Under the pieces are notes generated by a model. It saw only the letters and a list, made by a program, of their open reading frames with translations, made no database searches and was not told the DNA's origin. Source: Micromonospora andamanensis (GTDB lineage Bacteria > Actinomycetota > Actinomycetes > Mycobacteriales > Micromonosporaceae). From it: a stretch of 64,000 nucleotides of DNA. This document shows, piece after piece, positions 36,150-45,025 of the stretch (positions within the stretch are counted from its first letter, which is position 1; each line of letters begins with the position of its first letter). The stretch spans positions 310,001 to 374,000 of the forward strand of contig NZ_BOOZ01000003.1 in the NCBI RefSeq assembly GCF_016863495.1, given 5' to 3'. The translations under genes and the position numbers were made by a program.

Positions 36150-37355
36150 ATGACGGTCCGGACGACACGGCGGGTGTTCATCTCCGCCGCCACGATGATG
36201 GCCGCGGCGATCGCCGCCACGGCCTGTGGCAGCCCCCAGGACACCGCCAACGGCGGCGGCGACAGCGCCGCGCCGGTGAAGGTTGGTCTGGTCTACTCCC
36301 AGTCGGGAGCGCTGGCCAGTTACGGAAAGCAGTACATCGAGGGGTTCAGGGCCGGCCTGGACTTCGCCACCAACGGCACCAACAAGGTGGGCGATCGGGC
36401 GATCGAGATCACCGAGGTCGACGACGCGGGTGACCCGGCGAAGGCGGTCTCCGCGGCCAAGGACCTGATCGGCAAGGGCAACAAGATCATCGCTGGTTCG
36501 ACGGCCTCGGGTGTGGCGCTTCAGGTCGCCCCGATCGCCGCCCAGAACAAGGTGCTGTTCATCTCCGGGCCGGCCGCCACCGACGCGGTGACCGGCGCGA
36601 ACAAGTACACGTTCCGCTCCGGTCGGCAGTCGTACCAGGACGTGGTGACGGCGAAGTCGTTCATCGGTGACCCGGCCGGCAAGAAGGTGGTGGTCTTCGC
36701 CCAGGACGGTGCCTTCGGCGACGCCAACGAGGCGGCGGTCAAGGCGGTCATCGGCGGAGCCGGCGCGAGCGTCAGCGCCGTCCGGGCGCCGGCCAGCGCG
36801 ACCGAGTTCACCCCGTTCGCCAGCCAGATCAAGTCAGCCAAGCCGGACCTGCTCTTCGTCGCCTGGGCCGGCACCACCGCCCCGGCCATGTGGCAGACCC
36901 TCGACCAGCAGGGCGTGCTCACCTCCACCACCGTCGTCACCGGTCTGGACATCCGCGCCTCCTGGCCGACCTTCGGCGCCGCCGGCAGCAAGATCTCCTT
37001 CCTGTCGCACTACTTCGACGGGGCCAGCGACACCGAGGCGGCCAAGGCCGCGAAGGCGAAGGTCCCCGGCGGCACGCTCGACCTGTTCCACCCGGACGGG
37101 TTCGCCGCCGCGCAGATGGTGGTCCGCGCCGCGGCCGAGGGCGGCGACGACGTCGACAAGATGGTCACCGCGCTGGAGGGCTGGAGCTTCGAGAGCGTGA
37201 AGGGCACCATGACCATCCGCGCCGAGGACCACGCCCTGCTCCAGCCGATGTATCAGGCCAGCCTGACCGGCAGCGGCGACGCCTTCACCGCGACCGCCCA
37301 GAAGGCGCTCACCGGTGACGAGACCGCGCCGCCGGTCCAGGCGATGAAGGGCTGA
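36150..37355 (+). CDS. Branched-chain amino-acid-type ABC substrate-binding lipoprotein
   Basis: A 401-residue periplasmic-binding type I protein (Leu/Ile/Val-binding fold). A twin-basic N-terminus (MTVRTTRRVF) and the lipobox IAATACG put Cys near residue 28 as the lipid anchor. The mature protein has VKVGLVYSQSGALASYGKQY, EVDDAGDPAKAV, STASGVALQVAP and VVVFAQDGAFGDAN. It delivers a ligand to the permeases encoded downstream. The ligand could be an amino acid, amide or urea and cannot be decided. GTGGAG precedes ATG. It is the first gene of a five-gene operon. Confidence 0.92.
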   Translation: MTVRTTRRVFISAATMMAAAIAATACGSPQDTANGGGDSAAPVKVGLVYSQSGALASYGKQYIEGFRAGLDFATNGTNKVGDRAIEITEVDDAGDPAKAVSAAKDLIGKGNKIIAGSTASGVALQVAPIAAQNKVLFISGPAATDAVTGANKYTFRSGRQSYQDVVTAKSFIGDPAGKKVVVFAQDGAFGDANEAAVKAVIGGAGASVSAVRAPASATEFTPFASQIKSAKPDLLFVAWAGTTAPAMWQTLDQQGVLTSTTVVTGLDIRASWPTFGAAGSKISFLSHYFDGASDTEAAKAAKAKVPGGTLDLFHPDGFAAAQMVVRAAAEGGDDVDKMVTALEGWSFESVKGTMTIRAEDHALLQPMYQASLTGSGDAFTATAQKALTGDETAPPVQAMKG

Positions 37356-37362
37356 GGCGGAG

Positions 37363-38106
37363 ATGCTCGCCACCCGCGGTCTGACCTGGCGGATCGGTGA
37401 GGTCTCCATCGTCGACTCCGTCTACCTGGACCTGGCACCCGGGGAGTTCCTCGGCGTGATCGGCCCCAACGGTGCCGGCAAGACCTCACTGTTCAACCTG
37501 ATCACCGGCCTGCGCCGGGCCACCGAAGGTCGGGTCACCCTGGACGGGCAGGACATCTCCGACCTGCCGCCGTACCGGCGGGCCCGGCTGGGCCTGGGCC
37601 GTACCTTCCAGGCGTCCTCGGTCTTCGGCTCGCTGAGCGTGCGGGAGAACGTCCGGCTCGCCGTGCAGGCACACCGCGGGGGTTCGCTGAAGTTGTGGCG
37701 GCGAGCGGCGGCCGACCGGGAGGTCGCCGCCGCCGCCGACGCGGCGCTCGACCGGGTCGGCCTGGCCCACCGGGGTACGGCACTGGCCGGCACCCTCGCC
37801 CACGGCGAGAAGCGGAAGCTGGAGATCGCCCTGCTGCTCGCCGGCGAGCCACGGGTGATGCTGCTCGACGAGCCGATGGCCGGGGTCAGCGCCGAGGACG
37901 TGCCGGAGCTGGTCCAGGTGATCCGCTCGTTGACCGGCGACAGCGGCCGGGCGGTGCTGATGGTCGAGCACCACATGGACGTGATCCTCGAACTGGCCGA
38001 CCGGATCGCCGTGATGCACCACGGCGCGCTGCTGGCCTGCGACACACCGGAGACGGTGATGGCCAACCCGACAGTACAAGAGGCCTATCTCGGGGAGTCG
38101 CTGTGA
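37363..38106 (+). CDS. ABC transporter ATP-binding protein (LivG-like)
   Basis: A 247-residue ATPase. Walker A is GPNGAGKTSLFNLITG, the LivG-type insert is LGRTFQASSVFGSLSVRENV, the degenerate signature is LAHGEKRKLEIALLL (LSxGEQ type), Walker B is VMLLDEPMAGVS, and the H-loop is MVEHHMD. It starts 7 nt after the binding-protein gene, and its stop overlaps the second ATPase start (GTGA). Confidence 0.95.
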   Translation: MLATRGLTWRIGEVSIVDSVYLDLAPGEFLGVIGPNGAGKTSLFNLITGLRRATEGRVTLDGQDISDLPPYRRARLGLGRTFQASSVFGSLSVRENVRLAVQAHRGGSLKLWRRAAADREVAAAADAALDRVGLAHRGTALAGTLAHGEKRKLEIALLLAGEPRVMLLDEPMAGVSAEDVPELVQVIRSLTGDSGRAVLMVEHHMDVILELADRIAVMHHGALLACDTPETVMANPTVQEAYLGESL

Positions 38107-38906
38107 GCGAACCGGTATTGACCGTGGAGGATCTGTCGGTCCGGATCGCCGGACTGCACATCCTCCAGGGAGTGTCGTTCACCGTGGCTCCGACCGGGGT
38201 CACCGTGCTGCTCGGCCGCAACGGGGTCGGCAAGACCACCACGCTGCGCGCCGTGGTGGGGCTGACCCCACGTAACGGCGAGGTCCGCGGCACGGTCCGG
38301 ATGGGTGCCCAGAGCCTGCTGTCCCAGCGGACCCACCGGCTGGTCCGTGGTGGGCTCGGCTACGTCCCGGAGGACCGCTGCGTCTTCGCCGGCCTCACCG
38401 TCGCGGAGAACCTGCGGCTCGCCGAGCGGCGCGGCACCACTCCGGCGTACGACCGGGTGTTCGCGCTCTTTCCCGAGCTGGACCGGCGTTCCCGGCAACG
38501 GGCCGGCTCGCTCTCCGGCGGGCAGCAGCAGATGCTCGCCATCGGTCGGGTGCTGCTCAACGACAACCGACTGCTGCTTGTCGACGAGCCGACCAAGGGG
38601 TTGGCGCCGAAGGTGGTGACCGAGGTGGCCGAGGTGCTGGAACGGGTCGCGGAGTCGGTGCCGGTGCTGCTCGTCGAGCAGAACCTGGCCGTGGTGCGGC
38701 GGCTCGCCCGCGACGCGGTGGTGCTCGCCGCCGGCCGGGTCGCCTGGACCGGTGACGCCCAGGAGTTGCTGCTGGAGACCGCGCTGACCCGGTCCCTGCT
38801 CGGCGTCGGCTCGGCGGAGAGCCACCAGCCCGCCGGGCCGGGCGCCGACCACCAGCCCGCCGGCCAGCGGACCGCCGCCGCGTCGGCCTTGGAGGACGGT
38901 AGCTGA
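38103..38906 (+). CDS. ABC transporter ATP-binding protein (LivF-like)
   Basis: A 267-residue ATPase: Walker A is LGRNGVGKTTTLRAVVG, the LivF-type segment GLGYVPEDRCVFAGLTVAEN, the signature LSGGQQQMLAIGR, Walker B is LLLVDEPTKGLAP, and the H-loop LVEQN. GTG 38103 overlaps the upstream stop by 4 nt, within a longer open frame. The C-terminus carries a 35-residue Gly/Ala/Pro/His extension after the usual end of LivF. It heterodimerises with the LivG-like subunit. Confidence 0.95.
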   Translation: MSEPVLTVEDLSVRIAGLHILQGVSFTVAPTGVTVLLGRNGVGKTTTLRAVVGLTPRNGEVRGTVRMGAQSLLSQRTHRLVRGGLGYVPEDRCVFAGLTVAENLRLAERRGTTPAYDRVFALFPELDRRSRQRAGSLSGGQQQMLAIGRVLLNDNRLLLVDEPTKGLAPKVVTEVAEVLERVAESVPVLLVEQNLAVVRRLARDAVVLAAGRVAWTGDAQELLLETALTRSLLGVGSAESHQPAGPGADHQPAGQRTAAASALEDGS

Positions 38907-39796
38907 TGGACGCGATCATTCTGTTGACGCTCACCGGTCTCGGCCTGGCAGCCCTCTACTTCCTGGTCGCCTCCGGGCTGTCGCTGGTCTTCGGTCTGGC
39001 CGACGTGCTCAACTTCGCCCACGGGCTCTTCCTCGGCGTCGGCGCGTACGCCACCTGGTGGGCGGCGGGGAACCTGCCCGGCGCCGGCCCCGACGGCCTC
39101 GGCTTCGTGGTCGCGGTCGCCTTCGGGGTGGCCGCCGGCACGCTGATGGCGGTCCTTGTCGAGCTGGTGCTGATCCGGCCGCTCTACTCGCGCACCATCG
39201 AGCAGGTGCTGGTCACCGTCGGTCTGTCGCTGGCCGGGGTGGCGCTGTTGCAGGCCACCTGGGGTGCGGACGCCCGACCGTTCCCGCGCCCGGCGTGGAC
39301 CCGTGAGGTGACCTCGATCTTCGGCGCGCAGGTGCCCAACGGAGGGCTGCTGCTGATCGTCGCCGCGACGCTGGTACTCGGTGCGATTCTCGCCTTCCTC
39401 CGCTGGACCCGCTACGGCCTGATCATCCGGGCCGGGGTGGAGAACCGGGAGATGGTGACCGCGCTGGGCATCGACGTGCGCAAGGCGTTCACCCTGGTCT
39501 TCGCCATCGGCGGGGCGGCGGCGGCGTTGGCCGGAGCGCTGGGCAGCGTGTACTTCGGCACGGTCTCGCCGCAGCAGGGCGGCTCGCTGCTGATCTTCGC
39601 GTTCATCGTGGTGGTCATCGGCGGCATGGGCTCGGTGGTCGGGTCCGCGTACGCGGCAGTCGCGGTCGGGCTGCTGCAACAGTTCGTCAACTACTACGGC
39701 ACCTCCGGGCTGGGTGACATCTGCGTGGTGGCGCTGCTGGCCGTGGTGCTGCTGCTGCGCCCGCAGGGCATCGCCGGAAAGGCGGTTACGGCATGA
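38906..39796 (+). CDS. ABC transporter permease (LivH-like)
   Basis: A 296-residue inner-membrane permease with about eight helices. LIVH-type motifs include SLVFGLADVLNFAHG near the N-terminus and IIRAGVENREMVTALGIDVRK, the cytoplasmic coupling region. It starts at the last base of the upstream stop (TGATG) and overlaps the next permease by 4 nt. It is one half of the transport channel. Confidence 0.95.
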   Translation: MDAIILLTLTGLGLAALYFLVASGLSLVFGLADVLNFAHGLFLGVGAYATWWAAGNLPGAGPDGLGFVVAVAFGVAAGTLMAVLVELVLIRPLYSRTIEQVLVTVGLSLAGVALLQATWGADARPFPRPAWTREVTSIFGAQVPNGGLLLIVAATLVLGAILAFLRWTRYGLIIRAGVENREMVTALGIDVRKAFTLVFAIGGAAAALAGALGSVYFGTVSPQQGGSLLIFAFIVVVIGGMGSVVGSAYAAVAVGLLQQFVNYYGTSGLGDICVVALLAVVLLLRPQGIAGKAVTA

Positions 39797-40923
39797 CCGA
39801 GGTCAAGAGTCCCGAGGTTCCGGCACCCCCGGCTGCGGTGCCCGACGAGTTGACTGAGGAACCGGGCCGCTGGGGCCGGATCCGCCCCTTCCTGCCGCTC
39901 GCCGCGCTGGCGGTGGCGGTGATCCTGCCGTACTCGACGCTTCACCTGCCGGGCATCTTCGAGGGCGCGCTGAACTCGCCGGGCACCCTGCAACTGCTCG
40001 CCGTGTGTCTGGTCTTCGGCGGGCTGGCGGCCGGCTACGACCTGCTGTTCGGGCGCACCGGGATGCTCTCCTTCGGCCACGCCCTCTACTTCGCCGCCGG
40101 GGTCTACGGCACCGACATCCTGATCACCCGGGCCGGGCTGCCGTTGTGGCAGGCCGCGCCGCTGGCCATCGTCGGCGGCACGATTCTCGCCGGCCTGCTC
40201 GGCGCTGTGGCGCTGCGTACCATCGGCATCGCCTTCGCCATGGTGACGCTCGCGTTCGCGCAGGTCGGGGCGATTCTGGTGGCTCGGGACTTCGGTGGGC
40301 TCACAGGTGGTGAGGAGGGGCTGCCGCTGGACGTCGCCGGGCTGCCGGACGGGCTGGTCGGGGTCGCCAACACTGTCAACCTGTACTGGCTGGCGCTGGC
40401 GTACCTCGTGGTGGTGGTCTTCGTGGTGCACCGGGTCAGCGGCTCACCTACCGGCCGGGTGCTGGCCGGGCTGCGCGACGACGAGCGCCGCATCGGCGTG
40501 CTCGGGCTGGATCCGTACCGGTTCAAGCTTGTCGCCTTCACCCTGGCCGGCGGTCTCGCGTCGGCCGGCGGGGTGGTCTACTGCCTGATCGTCGGCGGTG
40601 CCTCGCCGCACATCACCAGCAGCGAGCTGACCCTGTCACTGCTGGTGATGGTGGTCCTCGGTGGGCCAGGTACCCGGTGGGGCCCGGTGCTGGGCGGCAT
40701 CCTCTACATGTACCTCGATCATCGACTTGTGTCGTTCGGCACCTCCGACGCGGTGAACGCGCTGCCGGCGTTCCTCAGCCGGCCACTGTCCCAGCCGCTG
40801 TTCGTGCTCGGCACGGTCTTCATCCTGGCCGTCTACTTCTTCCCCGGCGGCCTGGCCAGCCTCGCCCCTCGGCTGGCGCTGCTCCGCGACTCCCTGCGTC
40901 CCGGCTCCCGGCGTCAGGGCTGA
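39793..40923 (+). CDS. ABC transporter permease (LivM-like)
   Basis: A 376-residue permease with about nine helices and a Pro-rich N-terminus. The LivM-type motifs are AGYDLLFGRTGMLSFGHALYF and the coupling segment GRVLAGLRDDERRIGVLGLD. It is the last gene of the transporter operon; a perfect 13-bp hairpin terminator begins 10 nt after its stop. Confidence 0.95.
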   Translation: MTEVKSPEVPAPPAAVPDELTEEPGRWGRIRPFLPLAALAVAVILPYSTLHLPGIFEGALNSPGTLQLLAVCLVFGGLAAGYDLLFGRTGMLSFGHALYFAAGVYGTDILITRAGLPLWQAAPLAIVGGTILAGLLGAVALRTIGIAFAMVTLAFAQVGAILVARDFGGLTGGEEGLPLDVAGLPDGLVGVANTVNLYWLALAYLVVVVFVVHRVSGSPTGRVLAGLRDDERRIGVLGLDPYRFKLVAFTLAGGLASAGGVVYCLIVGGASPHITSSELTLSLLVMVVLGGPGTRWGPVLGGILYMYLDHRLVSFGTSDAVNALPAFLSRPLSQPLFVLGTVFILAVYFFPGGLASLAPRLALLRDSLRPGSRRQG

Positions 40924-40933
40924 ACGTGAGGCC

Positions 40934-40966
40934 GGCGGGACGGCACGGACGGCGTGCCGTCCCGCC
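40934..40966 (+). terminator. Terminator of the ABC transporter operon
   Basis: GGCGGGACGGCAC (40934-40946) pairs perfectly with GTGCCGTCCCGCC (40954-40966) across a 7-nt loop, 10 nt after the last permease stop. Confidence 0.85.
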
Positions 40967-40970
40967 GCGC

Positions 40971-41096
40971 TAGCCTCATGATCGGGGTGGCCGGACCGGC
41001 GCTTCGGTCCGGCCAGCCGGGCATCCGGCTGGCCGGACGTCGCGCTACGGCCCGGCGGTGGACGCCTGCGGGACAGGCGGGGACGGGGAGGACAGC
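40971..41096 (+). promoter_or_regulatory. SDR promoter and leader with mutually exclusive hairpins
   Basis: TAGCCT (40971-40976) is a likely -10 just after the terminator. The leader then contains one element three times in alternating orientation: TGGCCGGACCG (40988-40998), CGGTCCGGCCA (41005-41015) and GGCTGGCCGGAC (41027-41038). The middle copy can pair with the left one (11 bp, 40988-41015) or with the right one (14 bp, 41007-41038, GCAT loop), but not both. A 40-codon frame from ATG 40978 ends in ATGA on the SDR start. GGGGAGGA precedes the SDR ATG. Confidence 0.5.
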
Positions 41097-41843
41097 ATGA
41101 GTCAGCGGTTGGCCGTGGTCAGCGGCGGCGGTACGGGCATCGGGGCGGCCGTGGCCCGGGCGCTCGTCGAGGACGGGTGCTCGGTGCTCGTCGTGGGCCG
41201 GCGCGAGGAGGTGCTCACGGCGGCGGCCGAGCGGATCGGAGCCGAATCAGGCCGTCCCGAAGCGATCCGGGCCGTGACGGCGGACCTCACCGACCCCGAC
41301 CAGGTGGTGAAGGTGGTCGAGGCGGTCGGTGGGCGGCCGGTCGACGTGGTTGTCAACAACGCCGGCGGCTACCACAGCGCGGACAGTGACACGTTGGCCG
41401 GGATCGCCGCGAACTGGCGGGCGACCCTGGACACGAACGTGCTCACCGCGGTACTGCTCACCGAGGCGTTGCGGCCGGCACTGCGCCGGCCCGGCGGGCG
41501 GGTGATCCTGGTCAGCTCGATCGCCGCGCAGCGCGGTGGCGGCGACGCGTACTCGGCGGCGAAGGCGGCGCTGCACGGCTGGGCGTACAGCCTGGCGGCC
41601 CAGCTCGGACCGGACCAGATCACGGTGAACGTGGTCAGCCCGGGCTACGTCGCGGAGACCGAGTTCTTCGCCGGCCGGATGACCCCGGAGGGCCACGCGC
41701 AGCGGGTGGCCGCGACCCTTGTCGGACGGGCCGGGGTGCCGGACGACGTCGCCGAGTCGGTGCGCTACCTGGCCAGCCCCGCCGCCGGCTACGTCACCGG
41801 CCAGGTGCTCGGGGTCAACGGCGGGTCGGTGCTCGGCCGCTGA
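41097..41843 (+). CDS. Short-chain dehydrogenase/reductase
   Basis: A 248-residue classical SDR. The nucleotide-binding motif is VVSGGGTGIGAAVARAL, NNAGG lies in VVNNAGGYH, and the catalytic Ser-Tyr-Lys are in LVSSIAAQRGGGDAYSAAKAAL. The C-terminus YVTGQVLGVNGGSVLG is typical of FabG-like oxidoreductases. It uses NAD(P)H on an unknown carbonyl or hydroxyl substrate. ATG 41097 has GGGGAGGA upstream. It stands alone behind the switch-like leader and is convergent with the lipoprotein gene (3-nt gap). Confidence 0.93.
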   Translation: MSQRLAVVSGGGTGIGAAVARALVEDGCSVLVVGRREEVLTAAAERIGAESGRPEAIRAVTADLTDPDQVVKVVEAVGGRPVDVVVNNAGGYHSADSDTLAGIAANWRATLDTNVLTAVLLTEALRPALRRPGGRVILVSSIAAQRGGGDAYSAAKAALHGWAYSLAAQLGPDQITVNVVSPGYVAETEFFAGRMTPEGHAQRVAATLVGRAGVPDDVAESVRYLASPAAGYVTGQVLGVNGGSVLGR

Positions 41844-41846
41844 CGG

Positions 41847-42644
41847 TCAGCCGTTGAGCAGGTCGTACGCGGCGGTGGGGGCCTGCTGGGCCTGCTCCTC
41901 GGTGAACGGCACAACCTCGGGAGCGGCGCCGAAGTCGAAGTACTCGACAACGTACTCGGACGCCTTCTTCTTGCCGGCCGCCGGGATCTCCAGGGTGAGC
42001 GAGGACAGGTTGCCGTCCGCGCCGACCACCGCGCTGAGCGGTAGCTGCCCGGCGGCGTCACCGAGCGTGGCCACGCCCTCCAGAGCGTCAGCCAGCTCGG
42101 GCACGGCGGACAGGTCCACCACTCCGGTGTACGTCCCTGGTTCGCCGGCCTGGACGTCGGTTGCCGCGCGGATGATCGCGTCCGCGTTGCCCGGATCGGT
42201 GCCCTCGTAGGTGGGCAGCGAGTCCGGGCCCTCGATCTTCGCCGGGTCCAGCGCCATCCACTTGGTGGGCAGCTTCATCAGCTTCTGGATGTCCTTGGCG
42301 CCCTTGAAGTTCACCTTCATCCAGGTGCGTGACTCGACCATCCGGAAGGACATCTCCAGGGTGAAGTCCTTGTCCTTGGTGACGGTGTCGATGTCCATGC
42401 CCCGGTTCGTCGGATCGACCACACCCGAGACGTCGCCCGAGGCGTCGCTCGTGGTGAAGCGGAAGGCCGGGTCCTGCTCACCCGGCACGGCCGCCAGGAG
42501 CTCCTGCTTCGGGTCCGGTGGCGGTGGAGCTGCCTCGGGGGTGGTCTCGTCGTCGCAGCCGGCCACCATGGTCGCGGCCAGCAGGGCGGCGGCCACGGCC
42601 GCGAGACGCCGGGTCGTGGCGGTGGTGCCGGTTCGCTGAGTCAT
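41847..42644 (-). CDS. Lipoprotein (LppX/LprG-like)
   Basis: A 265-residue exported lipoprotein. The signal peptide ends at the lipobox MVAGC (Cys at about residue 30). The mature part is a single domain of alternating strands with SGVVDPTNRGMDIDTVTKDKD and WMKVNFKG, reminiscent of the half-barrel LppX/LprG lipid-carrier fold. In mycobacteria that family moves lipids or lipoglycans across the envelope; here the role is inferred only from the fold pattern. GGAGAAAG precedes the ATG. Confidence 0.72.
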   Translation of the reverse strand: MTQRTGTTATTRRLAAVAAALLAATMVAGCDDETTPEAAPPPPDPKQELLAAVPGEQDPAFRFTTSDASGDVSGVVDPTNRGMDIDTVTKDKDFTLEMSFRMVESRTWMKVNFKGAKDIQKLMKLPTKWMALDPAKIEGPDSLPTYEGTDPGNADAIIRAATDVQAGEPGTYTGVVDLSAVPELADALEGVATLGDAAGQLPLSAVVGADGNLSSLTLEIPAAGKKKASEYVVEYFDFGAAPEVVPFTEEQAQQAPTAAYDLLNG

Positions 42645-42736
42645 CTCGTCTCTTTCTCCGGTATCGAACGGGAATGGTAGAACACACTCCCGGCCGCGGT
42701 CCGGCTCTGCCGTCGCTCCGCTGGTAGAAACGTCGG

Positions 42737-44911
42737 ATGAGCCAGGAACGGACGGCGGTACGGCAGCGGGCCGAGGCGGTGCTGCGGCGGCTGGCCGGCG
42801 CGCAGGCCCGGCTCCGCGAGGACCAGTGGCGGGCGATCGAGGCGCTGGTGGTGGACCGGCGACGGGTGCTCTGTGTGCAGCGCACCGGGTGGGGCAAGTC
42901 GGCTGTGTACTTCGTGGCGACAGCGCTGTTGCGCGACCGCGACGGCCAGGGTGCCGGGGCCGGACCCACCGGCCCGACCGTGATCGTCTCGCCGCTGCTG
43001 GCGTTGATGCGGAACCAGGTCGACGCGGCGTCCCGGGCCGGGATCCGGGCCCGCACCATCAACTCGGCGAACCTGGACGAGTGGGAGGAGATCACCGCCG
43101 AGATCCACGCCGGCATGGTGGACGTGCTGCTGATCAGCCCGGAGCGGCTCAACAACCCGGACTTCCGGGACGGCGTGCTGCCGAAGCTCGCCGCCACCAC
43201 CGGTCTGCTCGTGGTCGACGAGGCGCACTGCGTGTCGGACTGGGGGCACGATTTCCGGCCGGACTACCGCCGGCTGCGTACCTTCCTCGGCAACCTGCCC
43301 GACCGCACCCCGGTGCTCGCGACGACAGCCACCGCCAACGCCCGGGTGACCCGGGACGTTGCCGAGCAGTTGGGCACCGAACCGGCAGCGGCGACCGGGC
43401 CGCGCCCGGACGTCCTGGTGCTGCGCGGCAGCCTGGACCGGGAGTCGCTCCGGCTGGGTGTGCTCGACCTGCCGAGCCCGGCGCACCGGCTCGGTTGGCT
43501 CGCCGACCACCTGGACCGGCTCCCCGGCTCCGGCATCGTCTACACGTTGACCGTGGCCTCGGCGACCGAGACCGCCGAGTTCCTCCGCTCGCGGGGCTGG
43601 GCGGTGGCCGCCTACACCGGGCAGGCCGAGGACGCCGACCGCCGCGCCGCCGAGCAGGACCTGCTGGACAACAAGATCAAAGCCCTGGTCGCCACAAGTG
43701 CGCTCGGCATGGGTTTCGACAAACCGGATCTCGGCTTCGTCGTGCACCTCGGCGCGCCGCCGTCGCCTATCGCGTACTACCAGCAGGTGGGTCGGGCCGG
43801 GCGGGCCGTCGAACACGCCGAGGTGCTGTTGCTGCCCGGCGCCGAGGACGCGGCCATCTGGCGGTACTTCGCCTCGTTGGCCTTCCCGCCCGAGGAACAG
43901 GTCCGCACGGTGCTGGCGGCCCTGCACACCGACCGGCCGTTGTCGACGCAGGCGCTGGAACCCGTGGTGGACCTGCGCCGGGCCCGGCTGGAGCTGATGC
44001 TCAAGGTGCTCGACGTGGACGGCGCGGTCGGCCGGGTACGCGGCGGCTGGCTCGCCACCGGCGAGCCCTGGACCTACGACGAGGCCCGGCTGCGCCGCGT
44101 CGCCGCCGCCCGCACCGCCGAACAAAAAGCCATGATCGAGTACGCCGCGACGACCGGCTGCCGGATGCGCTACCTGCGCGAATGCCTGGACGATGCGGAG
44201 GCGGTCGACTGCGGTCGGTGTGACCGCTGTGCCGAGCCGCTGTTCCCGCCCGAGGTGTCGGCGGCCGCGCTGACCGCCGCGCAGACCTTCCTCGGCCGCC
44301 CCGGGGTGCAGGTCCCGCCGAAGAAGCTCTGGCCGACCGGGCTGGAGTCGGTAGGCGTACCGCTGAAAGGGCGCATCGCCCCGACGGAACAGGCGCTGCC
44401 GGGTCGCGCCGTCGGCCGGCTGTCGGACCTCGGCTGGGGTGGTCGGTTGCGTGGCCTGGTCGGGCCGGGCGCGCCGGACGGCCCGGTGCCCGACGACGTC
44501 GCCGCCGCAGTCGTCGAGGTGCTCAAGGCGTGGGCACACGGTGACGACCCCTGGCCGGACCGCCCGGCCGGGGTGGTCTCGGTCAGCTCCCGGAGCCGCC
44601 CGGCGCTTGTCGGTTCGCTGGCCGAGCGGATCGCCGCGGTCGGTCGGCTGCCGCTGCTGGGCCAGGTGGTCGCCGCCGGGTCGACGACCGCGGACGGCCC
44701 GCGCGGCAACAGCGCCCAGCGGGTACGCGCCCTGCACGGCACCCTCACCGTCCCCGGCGACCTCGCCGCCGCCGTCGCCGACCTGGACGGCCCGGTGCTG
44801 CTGGTGGACGACCTCGTCGACTCCGGCTGGACCATGACGATGGCGACCCGGGAACTCCGCCGCGCCGGTGCGCGAGCCGTCCTCCCACTGGCCCTCGCCC
44901 TCGCGGCCTAG
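42737..44911 (+). CDS. RecQ-family DNA helicase fused to a phosphoribosyltransferase-like domain
   Basis: A 724-residue protein. The SF2 helicase core is residues about 25-355: motif I QRTGWGKSAVYF, motif II VVDEAHCVSDWGHDFRPDYR, motif III ATTATANARV, motif VI QQVGRAGRA. The RecQ zinc-binding segment is at about 470-500 (CRMRYLRECL, CGRCDRC). There is no HRDC or clear RQC winged helix. The C-terminus (about 610-724) resembles a type I phosphoribosyltransferase, with PRPP loop VLLVDDLVDSGWT at about 687-699. TAGAAA, 6 nt before ATG, suggests leaderless expression. It probably unwinds DNA in repair; the PRTase domain's job is unknown. Confidence 0.9.
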   Translation: MSQERTAVRQRAEAVLRRLAGAQARLREDQWRAIEALVVDRRRVLCVQRTGWGKSAVYFVATALLRDRDGQGAGAGPTGPTVIVSPLLALMRNQVDAASRAGIRARTINSANLDEWEEITAEIHAGMVDVLLISPERLNNPDFRDGVLPKLAATTGLLVVDEAHCVSDWGHDFRPDYRRLRTFLGNLPDRTPVLATTATANARVTRDVAEQLGTEPAAATGPRPDVLVLRGSLDRESLRLGVLDLPSPAHRLGWLADHLDRLPGSGIVYTLTVASATETAEFLRSRGWAVAAYTGQAEDADRRAAEQDLLDNKIKALVATSALGMGFDKPDLGFVVHLGAPPSPIAYYQQVGRAGRAVEHAEVLLLPGAEDAAIWRYFASLAFPPEEQVRTVLAALHTDRPLSTQALEPVVDLRRARLELMLKVLDVDGAVGRVRGGWLATGEPWTYDEARLRRVAAARTAEQKAMIEYAATTGCRMRYLRECLDDAEAVDCGRCDRCAEPLFPPEVSAAALTAAQTFLGRPGVQVPPKKLWPTGLESVGVPLKGRIAPTEQALPGRAVGRLSDLGWGGRLRGLVGPGAPDGPVPDDVAAAVVEVLKAWAHGDDPWPDRPAGVVSVSSRSRPALVGSLAERIAAVGRLPLLGQVVAAGSTTADGPRGNSAQRVRALHGTLTVPGDLAAAVADLDGPVLLVDDLVDSGWTMTMATRELRRAGARAVLPLALALAA

Positions 44912-45013
44912 TACACGGGTGCTGCCGGGTGCCCGTCCGCTCAGCGTGCGGTACCAAGGGGCGTGCCGGGGACGGGTGGGGGCGGGGTCGGCGGGTGGCC
45001 GAACTGGCGGCGG

Positions 45014-45019
45014 TACGGT
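45014..45019 (+). promoter_or_regulatory. Leaderless -10 (TACGGT)
   Basis: TACGGT is followed by exactly 6 nt and then ATG 45026. Confidence 0.55.
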
Positions 45020-45025
45020 GGGCGC

